From: Amycolatopsis roodepoortensis
GTDB lineage: Bacteria; Actinomycetota; Actinomycetes; Mycobacteriales; Pseudonocardiaceae
Length of the DNA stretch: 64,000 bases
Direction of reading: 5' to 3'
NCBI RefSeq assembly: GCF_014873915.1
Contig: NZ_JADBEJ010000005.1
Coordinates: 1,922,001 to 1,986,000, forward strand
Shown: positions 41,144-50,042 of the stretch, one piece after another
Position numbering within the stretch: position 1 is the first letter of the stretch
How the letters are laid out: each line of letters begins with the position of its first letter
Made by a program: the position numbers and the translations under genes
The notes under the pieces: model-generated
Databases searched by the model: none
Told to the model about the DNA's origin: nothing
Seen by the model: only the letters and a program-made list of their open reading frames with translations

Positions 41144-42553
41144 ATGGGTGCAGAAGCCGGTTCCGAACGGGCGGGTCTGCGCCCGGACCTGCGGCAACGT
41201 CACGTCCGGATGATCGCCCTCGGCGGCATCATCGGCGCGAGCCTGTTCATCGGCAGCGGCGCGGTCATCCACACCGTCGGCCCGGCGGCCGTCCTCTCCT
41301 ACGCCATCGGCGGCCTGATCGTCGTGCTGGTGATGCGGATGCTCGGCGAGATGGCGACGGCCGCGCCGTCGCAGGGCTCCTTCATGGAATACGCGCGGAC
41401 CTCGCTCGGCGGCTGGGCGGGCTTCACGGTCGGCTGGCTGTACTGGTACTTCTGGGTCGGCGTGGTCGCGTTCGAGGCCGTCGCCGGGGCGAAGATCCTG
41501 CAGACGTGGATTCCCGTTGTGCCGCAATGGATCTTCTCGCTCGTGCTGATGCTGCTGCTGACCGCGACCAACCTCGCCTCGGCCCGTTCGTTCGGGGAGA
41601 CGGAGTTCTGGCTCGCGTCGGTCAAGATCGCCACGATCGTGGTGTTCCTGGTGGTGGGCGTCCTGTTCGTGCTCGGGGCGTGGCCCGGCGGATCGTTCTC
41701 GGTCGGCAACATCGCGCAGGACGGTTTCCTGGCCAACGGCCCGTTCTCGGTGGTGCACGGGGTGGTGATCGTGATCTTCTCCTACTTCGGCGCGGAGATC
41801 GTCACCATCGCCGCCGCCGAATCGCGCGAGCCCGAAGTGGCCGTGCGCAAGGCGACCTCGTCGATCGTCTGGCGGGTCATCGTCTTCTACGTCGGCTCCG
41901 TGACGCTGTTGGTGATGATCACCGGCTGGCGCGACATCCCCACGACGACGAGCCCGTTCGCCGCCGCGTTCGGCCGGTTCGGCATCCCCGCCGCCGAGAC
42001 GGTGGTCAGCGCGGTGGTGCTGACGGCCGTGCTGTCGGTGCTGAATTCGGGTCTGTACACCGCTTCCCGCATGCTGTTCGCGTTGCGCGGCAACGGCTGG
42101 GCGCCGAAGTGGATCGCGGACACGAACCGGCGCGGCGTGCCGTGGAAGGCGATCCTGGTGTCCACGTCGGTCGGCTACGTGGCCGTGGTGATGAACTTCG
42201 TGTCCCCGGACAAGATCTTCTACTTCATCATCAACTCCGCCGGCGCGGTCGCGTTGTTCGTCTACGCGATCATCGCCGGCTCACAGCTCCGGATGCGGCG
42301 CCGCCTGGAGGCCGAGGCACCAGAACGGCTGAAACTGCGCATGTGGGGCTACCCCTGGCTGAGCTGGCTCACGCTCGCCGGGACGCTGGCCGTGGTCGCG
42401 TCGATGCTGTTCGTGGACGGGGACACGCGGGCCCAGCTGTACCTGAGCCTCATCAGCCTGGCGGTGATCCTCGGCGTCTACTTCATCCAGCGCCGGCGAT
42501 CCGGCCCAGAGCACCGTAGAACACCTCTCCGATCCTCGCGGGATCACGGCTGA
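41144..42553 (+). CDS. Amino acid permease, APC superfamily
   Basis: 469 aa from ATG 41144, preceded by a clear AGGAGGT. Twelve membrane helices are expected. The substrate motif is IALGGIIGASLFIGSGAVI in helix 1, and the FSYFGAEIVTIAAAESREPE segment of helix 6 is typical of the GABA/proline/asparagine permease branch. The last 71 bp overlap the 3' end of the convergent VWA gene. Confidence 0.93.
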   Translation: MGAEAGSERAGLRPDLRQRHVRMIALGGIIGASLFIGSGAVIHTVGPAAVLSYAIGGLIVVLVMRMLGEMATAAPSQGSFMEYARTSLGGWAGFTVGWLYWYFWVGVVAFEAVAGAKILQTWIPVVPQWIFSLVLMLLLTATNLASARSFGETEFWLASVKIATIVVFLVVGVLFVLGAWPGGSFSVGNIAQDGFLANGPFSVVHGVVIVIFSYFGAEIVTIAAAESREPEVAVRKATSSIVWRVIVFYVGSVTLLVMITGWRDIPTTTSPFAAAFGRFGIPAAETVVSAVVLTAVLSVLNSGLYTASRMLFALRGNGWAPKWIADTNRRGVPWKAILVSTSVGYVAVVMNFVSPDKIFYFIINSAGAVALFVYAIIAGSQLRMRRRLEAEAPERLKLRMWGYPWLSWLTLAGTLAVVASMLFVDGDTRAQLYLSLISLAVILGVYFIQRRRSGPEHRRTPLRSSRDHG

Positions 42554-44018
42554 GGAAGGCCTGGCCGCCGGCGGGCGCGACGAGCTGACGGAGTTCGGTC
42601 TCGTCGGCCTCCGGCCCGATCCCGATGGCGATCAACGGCACCGGGCGGTCCCGGTCGCTCAGCTTTCCCAATTCCGCCACCAGGTTCTCGCGGCTGATGC
42701 CACCGGGATCGGTGTCGCGGCCGTCGGTCATCACGATGACGAGGTTCAGCTTCCCCCGCTCCCATTCCTCGTGCGCCAGCCGGTAGATGTCGAGGACACT
42801 GTCGTACAGCCCGGTCTGCCCGTCCGGCACGGCACGGACGGCGCGCAACCGGTCGACGGCGGCCAGCTGCTGACGGATCGGCGCCATCGGCAGGATCTCC
42901 CGGTAGTCGCGGTCACCGTCCACTTTGGTCGCGAAGGCCAGAAAACGGGCCTGTGACGTGGATCTGAACAGGTGCAAGGCGTTCTCCGCCGCCTCCAGCG
43001 TGATCCGCAGCCGGGACTTGCCCGTGCCCGGGACCGGCGCGCTCATCGAACCGGACACGTCGATCAGCACCTGGACCCGGGCGCTCGCGTTCACCGCGGC
43101 CCACTGGCTGAGTGCCTTGGCGACCTCCGCGGCGTCCGGGATTTCGGCGCTGCGCTGTCCTTGTGCCTCGACGCGTTGATCGGTTTCGGTGAGCCGCAAC
43201 GCCTGCCCGCCGGCGGCGCGCAGCTCCGACCTCGGGCCGGTCGCGGCACCGCGGAGCAGCGCGCGTTTCAGTTCCGCGACGGCCTTGCCCTGCTGCGCGG
43301 TCGCTCCCTCGACCTCGACGAACGGGTAGTCGAGCGCGGGAGCGGCGGACGAGTACACGGCCACCGACGCGGTCTCGCCTTCGAGAAGGGCGGAGTTGTG
43401 CCGCAGCACTGCGTTCTCGGCCGCTGGGAACACCGTCGCGCCCGATGTGGTGGGCAAGAATTTCCGGAGCGAAGCCACGTACGCGGAGGCGTCCTTCGTG
43501 AGCTCGCGGAGTGCCACCAGCGCGGAAACCCCGGCGGGATCGCTTCCCGGGTCCGGCATGCCGGCGACGATTCCGGTGTGGCCGAGTACTTCCGGCCAGG
43601 TCAGCGGCTTGCGGGGCCAGCCGAGCTCTCGCGCGACCGGCTCCGCGACCGCGAGCACGACCGGCGAACTGGCGATCGACGGTCCGGAGAGGGGCACACC
43701 GCCGGCCTTTCCCAGGAACAGCGTCGAGGACGGGATCCAGGCCTGCGGCCGGGACGCCGCCCCGGACAGCTCGGCCGCGACCTGGTGGGATTCCCTTGCC
43801 TGGACGTCGAAGGCGATGCAGGCGAGATCGAGAGCGCGGGCGGCTTCGGTGACCGCGGGGGCGATGTCGGGCGACGCCGCGACGACCACCCGCACGGGCT
43901 CGCAGCCGGGCTCGGACCTCGCCATCGCCACGGCGACCCAGGTGGCCGCGCCGAGCACGGTCACCAGCAACGGGAGGAGTATCCGTTTTCGAGTCCGGGC
44001 GGTGGCGTGGCGTCCCAT
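42483..44018 (-). CDS. Substrate-binding-like and VWA domain membrane protein
   Basis: 511 aa. One N-terminal membrane helix (about residues 13-33) anchors an extracytoplasmic protein. Residues 40-280 resemble a periplasmic binding fold (VRVVVAASPDIAPAVTEAA). Residues 310-505 are a VWA domain with a full MIDAS: DVSGSM, a Thr in DGQTGLYD, and MTDGRDTD. The role is unknown; such proteins may assemble or sense envelope complexes. The C-terminal coding overlaps the permease gene by 71 bp. Confidence 0.88.
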   Translation of the reverse strand: MGRHATARTRKRILLPLLVTVLGAATWVAVAMARSEPGCEPVRVVVAASPDIAPAVTEAARALDLACIAFDVQARESHQVAAELSGAASRPQAWIPSSTLFLGKAGGVPLSGPSIASSPVVLAVAEPVARELGWPRKPLTWPEVLGHTGIVAGMPDPGSDPAGVSALVALRELTKDASAYVASLRKFLPTTSGATVFPAAENAVLRHNSALLEGETASVAVYSSAAPALDYPFVEVEGATAQQGKAVAELKRALLRGAATGPRSELRAAGGQALRLTETDQRVEAQGQRSAEIPDAAEVAKALSQWAAVNASARVQVLIDVSGSMSAPVPGTGKSRLRITLEAAENALHLFRSTSQARFLAFATKVDGDRDYREILPMAPIRQQLAAVDRLRAVRAVPDGQTGLYDSVLDIYRLAHEEWERGKLNLVIVMTDGRDTDPGGISRENLVAELGKLSDRDRPVPLIAIGIGPEADETELRQLVAPAGGQAFLSRDPARIGEVFYGALGRIAGAG

Positions 44019-44191
44019 GAACTCTCCCGGCAGGGGGCTCGAGGAGCGTCCGAGGGTACGCCGACCCCACCCCTAGGGGAAGGCCGCGACTTTCGGCGGA
44101 GAAAGACCCCACCGAGGCGGGAGGTGCCCAGGCGCGGCGCGCGAAACACTTGCCCGGTAAGGAAAGCACTCGAAACCGGGGGAAATTCGTG

Positions 44192-44299
44192 ATGAACCGG
44201 CCCACTCGTGCGGAACAGCGCAAAGCCCGCAACGCCCTTTTCGGCCAGGCGCTCACGGTCGCCTTCGCGCTGCTGCTCGCAGCCGCCACTCGCGCGTGA
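44192..44299 (+). CDS. Possible 35-aa small membrane peptide
   Basis: ATG 44192 follows GGGGGAAATTC at a good distance. The frame encodes a basic start (NRPTRAEQRKARNALFGQ), then a hydrophobic stretch (VAFALLLAAA) and a stop at the foot of the next hairpin. One helix could enter the membrane. No homologue is recognised, and expression is uncertain. Confidence 0.4.
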   Translation: MNRPTRAEQRKARNALFGQALTVAFALLLAAATRA

Positions 44300-44347
44300 A
44301 GGCCCCCTTCCCTCGGCTGAGCCGAGGGAAGGGGGCCTTCACGCGCG
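44291..44347. terminator. Long hairpin, 27-bp arms, GTGAAGGCCCCCTTC type
   Basis: Arms 44291-44317 and 44321-44347 pair perfectly around TGA. The outer part equals that of 12485-12543, but the inner part differs (CCTCGGC against ACTGCG), so the two are members of one family. It lies between the small ORF and the 3' end of the RNase J gene. Confidence 0.8.
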
Positions 44348-44354
44348 TTCGGGA

Positions 44355-46052
44355 CTAGACGGGGATGACCGTCGGCACGATCATCGGACGGCGCCGGTAG
44401 GTGTCGGCGACCCAGCGGCCGACGACGCGGCGCACGGCCTGCGCGATGCGGTGCGTGTCGGTGATGCCCTCGGCCTCGGTCCTGGCGAGTTCCATCTCCA
44501 CCATGGGGAGCACGGCGTCGAGCGCCTTCGGGTCGTCGGAGAACCCGCGCCCGGACACCGTCGGGCGGGTCACCGCGCGGCCGGTGCTGGTGTCGACGGC
44601 GACGGTGATGGCGATGAAACCGCCTTCGCCCAACACGAGCCTGTCCGACAGCGTCGACTCACCGACGTCACCGACCGAGAGGCCGTCGACGTACACGTGC
44701 CCGACCTCGACCCGGCCGGTCCGCGTGGCCTTGCCGTCGACGAGGTCGACCACGACGCCGTCCTCGGCGATGACCACGTTCTCCGGCGCGACACCGGTGC
44801 GCACGGCCAGCTCGCCGTTGGCGCGCAGGTGCTTCCACTCGCCGTGCACCGGCATGACGTTGCTGGGGCGCACCGCGTTGTACAGGTACAGCAGCTCGCC
44901 CGCCGACGCGTGCCCGGACACGTGCACCTTGGCGTTGCCCTGGTGCACGACGTTCGCGCCGAGCCGCGTGAGGCCGTTGACGACGCCGAAGACCGCGGTC
45001 TCGTTGCCCGGGATCATCGAGCTGGCCAGTACGACGGTGTCGCCGGCGCGGATCGAGATCTGCCGGTGCTCGCCGCGCGCCATCCGCGACAGCGCCGACA
45101 GCGGCTCGCCCTGCGAACCGGTCGACACGAACAGCACCTTGCTCTCGGGCAGGTCGCCCGCCTGGTCGAGGTTGACCAGCAGGCCGTCGGGCACGTTCAG
45201 CAGCCCGAGGTCGGCGGCGATCCCCATGTTCCGGACCATCGAGCGGCCGACGAAGGCGACCCGGCGGCCGTGCCGCACGGCGGCGTCGAGCACCTGCTGG
45301 ACGCGGTGCACGTGGCTCGCGAAGCAGGCGACGATGACGCGCTGGCCGACCTTGCGGACGACGTCGTCGAGCACCGGGCCGATGTCGCGCTCCGGCATGA
45401 CGAACCCGGGCACCTCGGCGTTGGTCGAGTCGACGCAGAACAGGTCCACGCCCTCGTCGCCGAGCCGGGAGAACCCGGCGAGGTCGGTCAGCCTGCCGTC
45501 GAGCGGGAGCTGGTCGAGCTTGATGTCGCCGGTGTGCAGCACGACGCCCGCGGGTGTGCGGATGGCCACCGCGAGCGCGTCCGGGATCGAGTGGTTGACC
45601 GCGAAGAACTCCAGGTCGAACTCGCCGACCTTGCGTCGCTCGCCCTCGCGGACCTCGATCAGGTTCGGCCGCTGCCGGTGCTCCTTGGCCTTGGCCGCGA
45701 GCAGCGCGTTCGTGAACCGGGAGCCGTAGATCTTCAGGTCCGGGACCAGCCGCAGCAGGAACGGGACGGCGCCGATGTGGTCCTCGTGCCCGTGGGTGAG
45801 GACGAGGCCGTCGATGTCCTCGAGGCGGTCTTCGATCGCGCGGAAGTCGGGCAGGATCAGGTCGACGCCGGGCTGGTCGTCTTCGGGGAAGAGCACCCCG
45901 CAGTCGACGATCAGCAGACGGCCGCCGAACTCGAAGACGGTCATGTTGCGGCCGACTTCGCCGATCCCGCCGAGCGCGACCACGCGCAAGGCGCCTTCGG
46001 GCAGCGCGGGCGGTGGGGTGGTCGGTCCGGGTCCGGTTGGCAATGAACTCAC
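44355..46052 (-). CDS. rnj: Ribonuclease J
   Basis: 565 aa metallo-beta-lactamase/beta-CASP nuclease. The metal motif is LTHGHEDHIGAVPFLL. GGIGEVGRNM opens the fold, and beta-CASP elements such as FVSTGSQGEPLSALSRMA and the late HVSGHASAGEL are present. It processes and degrades mRNA by endo- and 5'-exonucleolysis. The GTG start overlaps the dapA stop (GTGA), an arrangement shared with mycobacteria. Confidence 0.95.
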   Translation of the reverse strand: MSSLPTGPGPTTPPPALPEGALRVVALGGIGEVGRNMTVFEFGGRLLIVDCGVLFPEDDQPGVDLILPDFRAIEDRLEDIDGLVLTHGHEDHIGAVPFLLRLVPDLKIYGSRFTNALLAAKAKEHRQRPNLIEVREGERRKVGEFDLEFFAVNHSIPDALAVAIRTPAGVVLHTGDIKLDQLPLDGRLTDLAGFSRLGDEGVDLFCVDSTNAEVPGFVMPERDIGPVLDDVVRKVGQRVIVACFASHVHRVQQVLDAAVRHGRRVAFVGRSMVRNMGIAADLGLLNVPDGLLVNLDQAGDLPESKVLFVSTGSQGEPLSALSRMARGEHRQISIRAGDTVVLASSMIPGNETAVFGVVNGLTRLGANVVHQGNAKVHVSGHASAGELLYLYNAVRPSNVMPVHGEWKHLRANGELAVRTGVAPENVVIAEDGVVVDLVDGKATRTGRVEVGHVYVDGLSVGDVGESTLSDRLVLGEGGFIAITVAVDTSTGRAVTRPTVSGRGFSDDPKALDAVLPMVEMELARTEAEGITDTHRIAQAVRRVVGRWVADTYRRRPMIVPTVIPV

Positions 46053-47062
46053 CGAGGCATGGTCCCTACGCTGGTATGTGAGGTCGGCGCCGTGTAGGCC
46101 GCCGCTGAATCTGCTTGTGCCACTCGTGCACCATGCCAGTCACTGGCGGCGCTTTCCCCGAGCGGCACGCCCCCCTGGGCGAGATCCGCGGAAATCGCCT
46201 GGAGCTGCTCGTCGTTCGCGGCCACGATGGGCAGCCGCGGGTCACCGATGTCGAAGCCGCGCAGCCGCAGGGCCGCCTTCGAGAACGCCACGCCGCCGAC
46301 CCGGGACATCGCCCGCAGGACCGGCAGCATGCCGCGGTGGTTGGTGCGCGCGGTGGAGGTGTCGCCGGACTCGTAGGCGTCCATCATGCCGCGGATACGG
46401 CCCGCCACGACGTGCCCGATCACGCTGACCACGCCGGTGCCGCCGACCGAGACCCACGGGAGGTTGAGGCCGTCGTCACCGGAGTAGTAGGCGAGCTGGG
46501 TGTTCGCGATGACCTCGGAGCCGGCGATCAGGTCGCCCTTGGCGTCCTTGACCGCGAGGATGCGCGGGTGCTCGGCCAGCCGCAGCAGCGTGTCGACCTC
46601 GATGGGGACGATCGAGCGCGGCGGGATGTCGTAGAGCATCACCGGCAGCTCGGTGGCGTCGGCGACCGTGGTGAAGTGCGCGTAGAGCCCGGCCTGGCTG
46701 GGCCGCGAGTAGTACGGGGTGACGACGAGGATGCCGTGGGCGCCGGCGGCTTCGGCCTGCTTCGCCTGCTCGATGCTGTGCGCGGTGTTGTTCGTGCCGG
46801 CCCCGGCGACGATCGTCGCGCGGTCACCGACGGCCTCGACGACGGCCCGGACCAGCTCGGCCTTCTCGGCGTCGGTCGTGGTGGGGCTCTCGCCGGTCGT
46901 GCCGTTCACGACGAGACCGTCGTTGCCCAGTTCCACGAGGTGTTCGGCCAGCTCCTGCGCCCGCTTCAGGTCCAGCGCGCCGTCGGCGTCGAAGGGGGTG
47001 GCCATCGCGGTGAGCACGCGCCCGAACGGTCTTCCCGGCGCTGCGGTGGGTGGAGTGGACAT
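46049..47062 (-). CDS. dapA: 4-hydroxy-tetrahydrodipicolinate synthase
   Basis: 337 aa from ATG 47062, with AGGAGGTACC upstream. It condenses pyruvate and aspartate semialdehyde in lysine/diaminopimelate synthesis. The NGTTGESPTTTDAEKAELV segment, the Tyr of LVVTPYYSRP, and the Schiff-base Lys in LAVKDAKGD are intact. The C-terminus is about 30 residues longer than most DapA and is disordered (AASDWHGARVAQADSAAAYT). It is coupled to rnj. The frame upstream of 47062 lacks an RBS. Confidence 0.95.
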   Translation of the reverse strand: MSTPPTAAPGRPFGRVLTAMATPFDADGALDLKRAQELAEHLVELGNDGLVVNGTTGESPTTTDAEKAELVRAVVEAVGDRATIVAGAGTNNTAHSIEQAKQAEAAGAHGILVVTPYYSRPSQAGLYAHFTTVADATELPVMLYDIPPRSIVPIEVDTLLRLAEHPRILAVKDAKGDLIAGSEVIANTQLAYYSGDDGLNLPWVSVGGTGVVSVIGHVVAGRIRGMMDAYESGDTSTARTNHRGMLPVLRAMSRVGGVAFSKAALRLRGFDIGDPRLPIVAANDEQLQAISADLAQGGVPLGESAASDWHGARVAQADSAAAYTAPTSHTSVGTMPR

Positions 47063-47173
47063 GCTGTGAAGGTACCTCCTGCCAGCGCCGAACCCCTTGC
47101 CGACGTGGTCGCTCCCGCCGAATGCGGGAGATTTTCCGCGGCGAAGGCGAACTCGGCGCAAACTCTCTGTGAG

Positions 47174-48682
47174 CTATTTGACCTTGGTCGTGATCTGCGC
47201 GGGGATCTGGCTGCCGTCGGTCTTGGCGAGCAGGCAGTAGTAGCCGCGTGAATAGCTCGGGTCGTCCTCGTTGGGCGGCCGGTTCCATTCGGCTTCGGTC
47301 GGCACGACGGCCCGCCAGGTCAGCGAGGCTCGTTGCGCCCCGGGCACGACGTTCGAGTTGAAGGTCGCCGAGCAGAGCGACTCGGCGATCCGGTTGACCG
47401 CGTCCGCGCCGGGATACACCGCGACCTGGGCTTCGTCGTCCGAAGCGGACTCGACGTCGAGCAGGCTGCCCTTGGCGAAGACCTCCAGCAGATGGTCCTT
47501 GTCGCAGCTGATGCCGTCGTTCAGGTTGACGCCCTCTTTGAGCGGCACGTTGTAGCAGTCACCGGAGGAGCCGAGCTTGACCTGCCCGTTGATGCCGTAG
47601 GTCAGGGTGGGCTGGGCCTGATTGTTCCCCTCCGGCGCGGCCATCCACCGGCCGAGGAAGATCCCGCCGACCAGCGCGCCGATCACGGCGACCGCGGCCA
47701 GGCTCAGCCACAGCGGGCGCAGGTTGCGCTTCGCCGGGGCCGGGGCCGGGGCGAGCCGGGTCATCGGCTGACCGTGCTGCGGCATCATCGCCGTGCCGCC
47801 CGAAGGCGGCGTCGGCTGGGCCTGCACGCCCTGCGCGGCCGCGAGCAGGCTGCGCACCTGGTCGTACGACATCCGCGCCTCGGGTTTGGTGACCAGCAGG
47901 CCGAGGATCGCGGCGGCCAGCGGGCCCTGGACCCTGGTCAGGTACGGGGCCTCGGTCATGATCGCGTGCAGTGTCGCGGCGGTGGTCGACCGTTCGAACG
48001 CGACGATGCCCTCCGCGGCGAAGAACAGCGTCGTGCCCAGCGACCAGAGATCGGATTCCGGCATCGCGTCGCGGCCCTCGACCCGTTCCGGCGCCATGAA
48101 CGCGGGCGAGCCGACGATCATGCCGCTGGTGGTCAGGCGCGGGTCGTCGGCGGCGTGCGCGATACCGAAGTCGGTGAGCTTCACCCGGCCGTCCGGCGCG
48201 ACCATGATGTTCGCGGGTTTGACGTCGCGGTGCACGATCCCGGCGGCGTGCGCGGCCCGCAGCGCGGACAGCACCCGCTCCCCCACCAGCGCGACCTGCT
48301 GGGCGGGCAGCGGCCCGTGGTCGCGCACCAGGTCGGCCAGGGTCGGCGCCTCGACCAGCTCCATCACGATGTAGGTCGCGCCGTTCTCGGTGACGACGTC
48401 GTACACCGTCACGACGGCCGGGTCGTTGAGGCGCCCACCCGAGCGGACCTCGCGCAGCATCCGCTCCGACAGCACCGAGGCGTCCTCGGGCGCGTTGGGG
48501 AACTTGAGCTCCTTGATCGCGACCTGACGGCCGATCACCTGGTCCTGCGCGCGCCAGACGATGCCCATCCCGCCGCGGCCGAGCTCGCCCAGCAGGGCGT
48601 ATCGGCCGGCGACGATCCGCGCGCCGGAGGCCTGCTGCGTCTGCTGGGGCGGCCCGTACGGACGGGTCTGTTCGTCGGTCAA
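47174..48682 (-). CDS. Serine/threonine protein kinase, membrane anchored
   Basis: 502 aa. The kinase domain spans about residues 27-285: glycine loop LGRGGMGIVWRA, Lys in VAIKELK, catalytic HRDVKPANIM, DFGIAH, and APERVEG. A Pro-rich juxtamembrane region and one membrane helix (about 327-348) follow. An external domain of about 150 residues has paired cysteines (GDCYNVPL, GISCDKDHL, ESLCSATF, YYCLLAK). No PASTA repeat is seen. It is probably an envelope sensor. Confidence 0.92.
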   Translation of the reverse strand: MTDEQTRPYGPPQQTQQASGARIVAGRYALLGELGRGGMGIVWRAQDQVIGRQVAIKELKFPNAPEDASVLSERMLREVRSGGRLNDPAVVTVYDVVTENGATYIVMELVEAPTLADLVRDHGPLPAQQVALVGERVLSALRAAHAAGIVHRDVKPANIMVAPDGRVKLTDFGIAHAADDPRLTTSGMIVGSPAFMAPERVEGRDAMPESDLWSLGTTLFFAAEGIVAFERSTTAATLHAIMTEAPYLTRVQGPLAAAILGLLVTKPEARMSYDQVRSLLAAAQGVQAQPTPPSGGTAMMPQHGQPMTRLAPAPAPAKRNLRPLWLSLAAVAVIGALVGGIFLGRWMAAPEGNNQAQPTLTYGINGQVKLGSSGDCYNVPLKEGVNLNDGISCDKDHLLEVFAKGSLLDVESASDDEAQVAVYPGADAVNRIAESLCSATFNSNVVPGAQRASLTWRAVVPTEAEWNRPPNEDDPSYSRGYYCLLAKTDGSQIPAQITTKVK

Positions 48683-48764
48683 GGTTCGGTGCTCCTTCGG
48701 TTCGCGCAGGATGCTAACTCGGACCCGTTCGCGCGCCGAAAGGTTCCTTCGCCGGGCTCGTGAA

Positions 48765-49157
48765 TCAGACCGTGACCTCGTGCCCGGCTTCCCGGAGCGC
48801 CTTCACCGCGCGCTCCAGTTCCGGGGCCCGGACCAGCACGTGGTCGGTGTCGAACGTGGACATCGAGAACAGCGCCACCCCGGCGGCGGCCAGCTCGCTG
48901 GACAGCGCCGCGATGATGCCGGTCAGCGTGAAGGCCAGCGGCCCGCGCACCGACAGCAGCCGCCAGCCGTCCTCGACGGTGGCCCCGGCCGGCGCGAGAC
49001 CGGCCGGGCAGATCACCGACAGCTCTTCCGGGGTGCGTGTGATCGAGATCAGCACGGGCTCGCCGGGGTCGAGCAGGTTCGCCGGAACCGGCGCGTCCGG
49101 GGCGAGGCGGGCGACCGTGTACTCGCCGGGCCGGACGTCGATCGCGAGGCGTCGCAT
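48765..49157 (-). CDS. ACT-domain protein
   Basis: 130 aa from ATG 49157, which overlaps the thyX stop (ATGA). Two ACT-like halves are visible. The second half reads RGPLAFTLTGIIAALSSELAAAGVALFS, the pattern of small CASTOR/ACT amino acid-binding proteins. It probably binds an amino acid. It is coupled to thyX but has no evident thymidylate role. Confidence 0.82.
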   Translation of the reverse strand: MRRLAIDVRPGEYTVARLAPDAPVPANLLDPGEPVLISITRTPEELSVICPAGLAPAGATVEDGWRLLSVRGPLAFTLTGIIAALSSELAAAGVALFSMSTFDTDHVLVRAPELERAVKALREAGHEVTV

Positions 49158-49909
49158 CAGCCCTCGAGGACCTTCGGGCTGGACGCGACCTCGGTGCCGT
49201 CGGGCAGCGCGGAGATGGTGAAGTCCGCGAACACGTTGCTCGAAGCCTTCTGCAGCTCGCGCAGGCACTCGATGGCCAGGGCGCGGATCTCGACGTCGGC
49301 GTGCTCGGTGGCGCGCATCGCGATGAAGTGCCGCCAGGCGCGGTAGTTGCCGGTCACCACGATGCGGGTCTCGGTCGCGTTCGGCAGCACGGCGCGGGCG
49401 GCCTGGCGGGCCTGCTTGCGGCGCAGGGTCGCGCTCGGCACGTCGGCGAACTTCTCCTCCAGCCCGGCGAGCAGCTCGGTGTAGGCGTCGACGGCGGCCT
49501 GCGAGGCGGCGAGGAACTTCGCGTGCAGCTCCGGGTCCTGCGCGATGACGTCGGGCTCGACGAACGCGGCGTCGCGCTCCGGCACGTAGCGCTGCGAAAG
49601 CTGCGAGTAGGAGAAGTGACGGTGACGGATCAGCTCGTGCGTCAGCGACCGGGAGATGCCGGTGATGTAGAAGCTGACGGAACCGTGCTCCAGCACCGAA
49701 AGGTGACCGACGTCGATGATGTGCTCGAGGTAGCCGGCGTTGGTGGCGGTCTTCGGGTTCGGCTTCTTCCAGGACTGGTAGCAGGCCCGGCCCGCGAATT
49801 CGGCCAGCGCCTCACCACCGTCGGCATCGGTCGACCACGGTACGTCCGACGGCGGGAAGAACTCCGTCTTCGCGATCAGTTGAACCTTGGGTGACACGGT
49901 CTCGGCCAC
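49157..49909 (-). CDS. thyX: Flavin-dependent thymidylate synthase ThyX
   Basis: 250 aa from GTG 49909, with AAGGAG seven bases upstream; GTG is preferred over the start at 49939. The signature RHRHFSYSQLSQRY is complete. SVLEHGSVSFYITGISRSLTHE and NATETRIVVTGNYRAWRHFI supply FAD and dUMP contacts. It makes dTMP without ThyA. Its place near dapA agrees with mycobacteria. Confidence 0.95.
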   Translation of the reverse strand: MAETVSPKVQLIAKTEFFPPSDVPWSTDADGGEALAEFAGRACYQSWKKPNPKTATNAGYLEHIIDVGHLSVLEHGSVSFYITGISRSLTHELIRHRHFSYSQLSQRYVPERDAAFVEPDVIAQDPELHAKFLAASQAAVDAYTELLAGLEEKFADVPSATLRRKQARQAARAVLPNATETRIVVTGNYRAWRHFIAMRATEHADVEIRALAIECLRELQKASSNVFADFTISALPDGTEVASSPKVLEG

Positions 49910-50006
49910 GTTCGCACTCCTTTTCGACCCCTGCTCCACGACTCCGGGCAGCGTAACCGCAAGCGTCTTTGACGCCGGGGAGACATCACGGTGACGTCAG
50001 CTCTCC

Positions 50007-50042
50007 TTGACATGACATCACAAGTGACGTCATAGTGGTGTC
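50007..50042 (+). promoter_or_regulatory. Promoter and palindromic operator of the HicB-like gene
   Basis: TTGACA (50007-50012) and CATAGT (50031-50036) have an 18-bp spacer. The spacer and -10 are covered by the palindrome TGACATCAC-AA-GTGACGTCA (50013-50032). A second related site lies at 49983-49999, 30 bp upstream. The ATG starts six bases after the -10, so the mRNA is probably leaderless. Confidence 0.7.
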
